Shown here: in pieces, positions 52,609-64,000 of the stretch
How positions within the stretch are numbered: the stretch's first letter is position 1
Layout: every line of letters starts with the position of its first letter
From: Aptenodytes patagonicus
Taxonomy: Eukaryota > Chordata > Aves > Sphenisciformes > Spheniscidae
Length of the DNA stretch: 64,000 nt
Direction of reading: 5' to 3'
NCBI RefSeq assembly: GCF_965638725.1
Contig: NC_134981.1
Coordinates: forward strand, 43,118,849-43,182,848
The notes under the pieces: generated by a model
Database searches by the model: none
Told to the model about the DNA's origin: nothing
Seen by the model: only the letters and a program-made list of their open reading frames with translations
Position numbers and translations under genes: made by a program

Positions 52609-55285
52609 ATTAGAGTGCATGGAGCTCTGCCTGGGGATGGATGAGGAGCCGACCGAGAGCTTATGGGTCAGGATTAAAGGGAAGGCAGGGACAGGTGACA
52701 TTACGGTGGGGGTCTGCTACAGGCCACCTGACCAGGAAGACCGAGTGGATGAGGCCCTCTATAGACAGATGGGAGCAGCCTCACGCTCACAAGCCCTAGT
52801 CCTCATGGGGGACTTCAACCACCCCGACATCTGTTGGAGGGACAACACGGTAGGGCATAAGCAATCCGGGAGGTTCCTGGAATGCATCGATGATAACTTC
52901 CTTCTCCAGGTGGTAGAGGAGCCAACGACGAGAGGTGCTATGCTGGACCTTGTTCTCACCAACAAGGAGGGGCTGGTGGGGAATGTGAAGCTCAAGGACA
53001 GCCTGGGCTGCAGTGACCACGAAATGGTGGAGTTCAAGATCCTTAGGGCACCAAGGAGGGCGCACAGCAAGCTCACTACCCTGGACTTCAGAAGAGCAGA
53101 CTTTGGTCTCTGCAGGGATCTGCTTGATAGAGTGCCACGGGACAAAGCCCTGGAGGGAAGAGGGGCCCAAGAAAGCTGGGTAATACTCAAGGATCACCTC
53201 CTTCAAGCTCAGGAGCGATGCATCCCAACAAAGAGGAAGTCAGGCAAAAACACCAGGAGGCCTGCGTGGATGAACAAGGAGCTCCTGGAAAAACTCAAAC
53301 ACAAAAAGGAAGCCTACAGAGGGTGGAAGCAAGGACAGGCAGCCTGGCAGGAATACAGAGAAATTGTCCGAGCAGCCAGGGATCAGGTTAGGAAAGTTAA
53401 AGCCCTGATAGAATTAAATCTGGCCAGGGACGTCAAGGGCAACAAGAAAAGATTCTATAGGTACGTCGGGGGTAAAAGGAAGACGAGAGAAAATGTGGGC
53501 CCTCTCTGGAAGGAAACGGGAGACCTGGTTACCCGGGACACGGAGAAGGCAGAGGTACTCAATGACTTCTTTTCCTCGGTCTTCACCGGCAAGTGCCCGA
53601 GCCTCATCGCCCAAGCCGCAGAAGGCAAAGGCAGGGACTGGGAAAATGAAGAGCTGCCCACTGTGGGAGAAGATCAGGTTTGAGACCATCTAAGGCACGT
53701 GAAGGTGCACAAGTCCATGGGACCCGATGAGATCCATGCGCGGGTCCTGAAGGAACTGGCGGATGAAGTTGCTAAGCCACTATCCATCGTATTTGAGAAG
53801 TCGTGGCAGTCCGGTGAAGTTCCCACTGACTGGAAAAGGGGAAACATAACCCCCATTTTGAAGAAGGGAAAAAAGGAAGACCCGGGGAGCTACAGGCCAG
53901 TCAGTCTCACGTCTGTGCCTGGGAAGATCACGGAACAGATCCTCCTGGAAGCTATGCTAAGGCACATGGAGGACAGGGAGGTGATTCGAGACAGCCAGCG
54001 CGGCTTCACCAAGGGCAAGTCCTGCCTGACTAACCTAGTGGCCTTCTATGATGGAGTGACTACATCAGTGGACACGGGAAGGGCTACAGATGTCGTCTAT
54101 CTGGACCTCTGTAAGGCCTTTGACACGGTCCCCGACAACATCCTTCTCTCTAAACTGGAGAGGTATGGATTTGATGGGTGGACTGTCCGGTGGGTGAGGA
54201 ATTGGTTAGATGGTCGCATCCAGAGGGTAGTGGTCAACGGCTCAATGTCCAGATGGAGATTGGTGATGAGTGGCGTCCCGCAGGGGTCCGTATTGGGACG
54301 GGTACTGTTTAATATCTTCATCAATGCCATAGACAGTGGGATCGAGTGCACCCTCAGCAAGTTTGCAGATGACACCAAGCTGAGTGGTGCGGTCGACACG
54401 CCAGAGGGACGAGATGCCATCCAGAGGGACCTGGACAAGCTCGAGAAGTGGGCCCGTGTGAACCTCATGAGGTTTAACAAGGCCAAGTGCAAGGTCCTGC
54501 CCCTGGGTCGGGGCAACCCCCAGTCTCAACACAGGCTGGGGGATGAAGGGATTGAGAGCAGCCCTGCCGAGAAGGACTTGGGGGTACTGGTGGATGAAAA
54601 GCTGGACATGAGCCGACGATGTGCGCTCGCAGCCCAGAAGGCCAATCGTATCCTGGGCTGCATCAAAAGAAGCGTGGCCAGCAGGTTGAGGGAGGTGATT
54701 CTGCCCCTCTCCTCTGCTCTGGTGAGACCCCACCTGGAGTACTGTGTCCAGCTCTGGAGCCCTCAGCATAAGACACGGACCTGTTGGAGCGGGTCCAGAG
54801 GAGGGCCACGAAAATGATCAGGGGGATGGAACACCTCTCCTTATGAGGAAAGGCTGAGAGAGTTGGGGTTGTTCGGCCTAGAGAAGAGAAGGCTCTGGGG
54901 AGACCTTATTGCGGCCTTTCAATACTTAAAGGGGGCTTCTAAGAAAGATGAAGAGAGACTTTTTCATAGGGCCTGTTGCGACAGGACAAGGGGGAATGGC
55001 TTTAAACTAAAGGGGGGGAGATTTAGACTAGATATAAGGAAGAAATTCTTTACTGTGAGGGTGGTGAAACACTGGCACAGGTTGCCCAGAGAGGTGGTGG
55101 ATGCCCCATCCCTGGAAACATTCAAGGTCAGGCTGGACGGGGCTCTGAGCAACCTGATCTAGTTGAAGATGTCCCTGCCCACGGCAGGGGGGTTGGACTA
55201 GATGACCTTTAGAGGTCCCTTCCAACCCAAACTATTCTATGATTCTATGATTCTATGATTCTGTGATTCTGTGATCCTGCTCAGC
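52609..55285 (+). mobile_element. CR1 LINE copy 7, endonuclease to 3' end
   Basis: A young-looking copy. Endonuclease (from E-C-M-E-L-C) and linker are open to 53683 and fused in frame to the RT tail of copy 6 (402 codons from 52475). After a stop at 53681-53683, RT is open for 372 codons (53699-54817): [25 protein letters not shown] and catalytic F-A-D-D at about 54362-54373. A frameshift follows at about 54770. The C-terminal domain is open at 54863-55162. The tail is ATTCTATGATTCTATGATTCTG up to about 55285. CR1 RT copies its own RNA at a nick made by the endonuclease. Confidence 0.9.
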
Positions 55286-60710
<5,425 letters not shown>

Positions 60711-61690
60711 ACTCTGAAAGAAAGAGAAAATTCAAACTCAAGAGCACAATTCTAGGAAGAGAGAGAGTGCATGTGTGAGGGAAGGAGAGTGTGTGCAAGA
60801 GAGGAAGAGCATGCAAAGAGGAGGAAGAGCATGTGCAAGAGAAAGAAAAGGAGGAAGAGAGGGAAAGCGGGAGGGGGAGAGTGAGGAAGAGAGCGAGAAA
60901 GCAAAAGAGAAACCAAGGTCTAGAAAGCAAGAGCAATAAAGAACGAGTGATGATGAGGGAAGGGGGGAAGAGAAGTGGCAAGAGAGGAAGAAAGGGGGGG
61001 GGGAGAAAGAGGACCAAAGAGGAGGAGAAAGAGAGAGAACAAGAAACAGAGAGGCGAAGAGACAGAACACAAGACAATGTAAAGGAGAGAGATTGGGGGG
61101 GAGAGCGCGTGCGATTTTGTCAGAAAGAAACAGCGGGAGCGAGAAAGAGAGAGGAAGAAAGAGAGAGAAGGAGAGAACAAAACAGAGAATGAAAGGGAAA
61201 AAGTAAACAAGAGAAAGGGAGAGAGACAGAGAGAGAAAGACAGGGAAGGGGAAGAGAGAACGATGGGGGACACACATGAGAGATGGAGAGAGATAAAAAG
61301 GGAGAGAGGGGGAAAAAGGGAGAAAGAAACAGGAGCAAAGGGGGGGGGAGAGAGGAGAAAGAGTAAGAGATAAAAAATAATAAGAAAATGAGCAAAAAGA
61401 CAGAAAAATAAAGAATGAGAGAGAGTGAGAAAGAGAGAGTGAGAGAAAGAAAGAGGTATTGAAACAGAGGGAAAGAGAGGGTGAGAGAGAGAAAGAGAGA
61501 TAACGAAAACAAGAAAGAGATAATGCGAAAGAGAATGAGAGAGTGAAAGAGAATGAGAGGGGAAATGAGAAAGAGGAAGAGATACAGAAAGGGAATGAGA
61601 GAAAACGAGGCAGAATGAGAGCAAGAAAGAGAGAATGAGGAAAAGAGAATGAGAGGGGACGAAAGAGAGTGCTTGGACAGGAAAAACAAA
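60711..61690. repeat. Purine-rich (GA)n-like tract of about 1 kb
   Basis: The plus strand is almost all A and G: interspersed GAGA, GAAA and GGGG blocks with few pyrimidines. In the KCNN2 transcript it reads as a long CU-rich tract starting about 15-25 nt after the donor at 61706. Mirror-like GA tracts can form triplex DNA, and CU-rich RNA can bind PTB-type splicing factors. The long open frames on it are low-complexity artefacts. Confidence 0.92.
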
Positions 61691-61705
61691 GTAAAATTGT
61701 ACTTA

Positions 61706-64000
<2,295 letters not shown>

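Noticed and set aside
60738..61689. Several long open frames (up to 234 codons) over the purine tract
   Set aside because: They only reflect Ser/Leu/Phe or Arg/Glu/Lys low-complexity translation of GA/CT repeats.

Overview
The window looks like nuclear DNA of a bird. It carries the last four coding exons of a vertebrate potassium-channel gene (KCNN2, minus strand, 32.8-63.5 kb), split by long AT-rich introns. It is also packed with CR1 LINEs ending in the avian ATTCTATG-type 3' repeat and with endogenous retroviruses of a type common in birds. The species cannot be named from the sequence.

Layout. 1-1.75 kb: no gene. 1.75-29.25 kb, beyond the 3' end of KCNN2: a nested cluster of LTR elements. 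I name three LTR families: alpha (TGTCCTGGTTTCGGC...ACCACGACA), beta (TGTATTGGGTTTGCG...CCCACCACA) and gamma (...GGCTGGGATG...CCCACCACA). The alpha family includes three gag-pol proviruses on the plus strand, A (2519-9479), B (10335-16172) and C (20893-26561), plus a small element D (26562-28650) that keeps both ends but has repeats instead of genes. A sits inside an antisense beta LTR, an alpha solo LTR sits inside another beta LTR, and C is fused to D by a deletion. 29.25-32.78 kb: 3' flank and UTR of KCNN2. 33.06-56.12 kb: one KCNN2 intron, mostly CR1 copies in both orientations, nested in each other and in LTRs. 56.1-64 kb: three further KCNN2 exons, and a purine tract of about 1 kb on the plus strand just beside a splice donor.

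The proviruses share one plan. The LTR is followed by a tRNA-Lys-type primer site. Next comes a 169-codon hydrophobic ORF that starts at the first AUG of the leader. A TAA followed by CTAG separates it from gag, which is in the same frame and has no AUG in its first 32 codons. A TAG then precedes protease, RT, RNase H and integrase, again in the same frame. No env is present. A has long gag and pol frames with one nonsense codon between protease and RT. B has an uninterrupted pro-pol but has lost most of gag. C is broken throughout. RT and integrase motifs look class III (ERVL-like), which is unusual beside a Lys primer site.

The KCNN2 exons encode the end of S6, the calmodulin-binding domain, the coiled coil and the C-terminus, with all splice phases consistent. 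The most unusual points are the pre-gag membrane ORF with its conserved in-frame stop, the gene-less partner element D, a CR1 pair that carries a gene-conversion patch, and the purine/pyrimidine tract at the KCNN2 donor.
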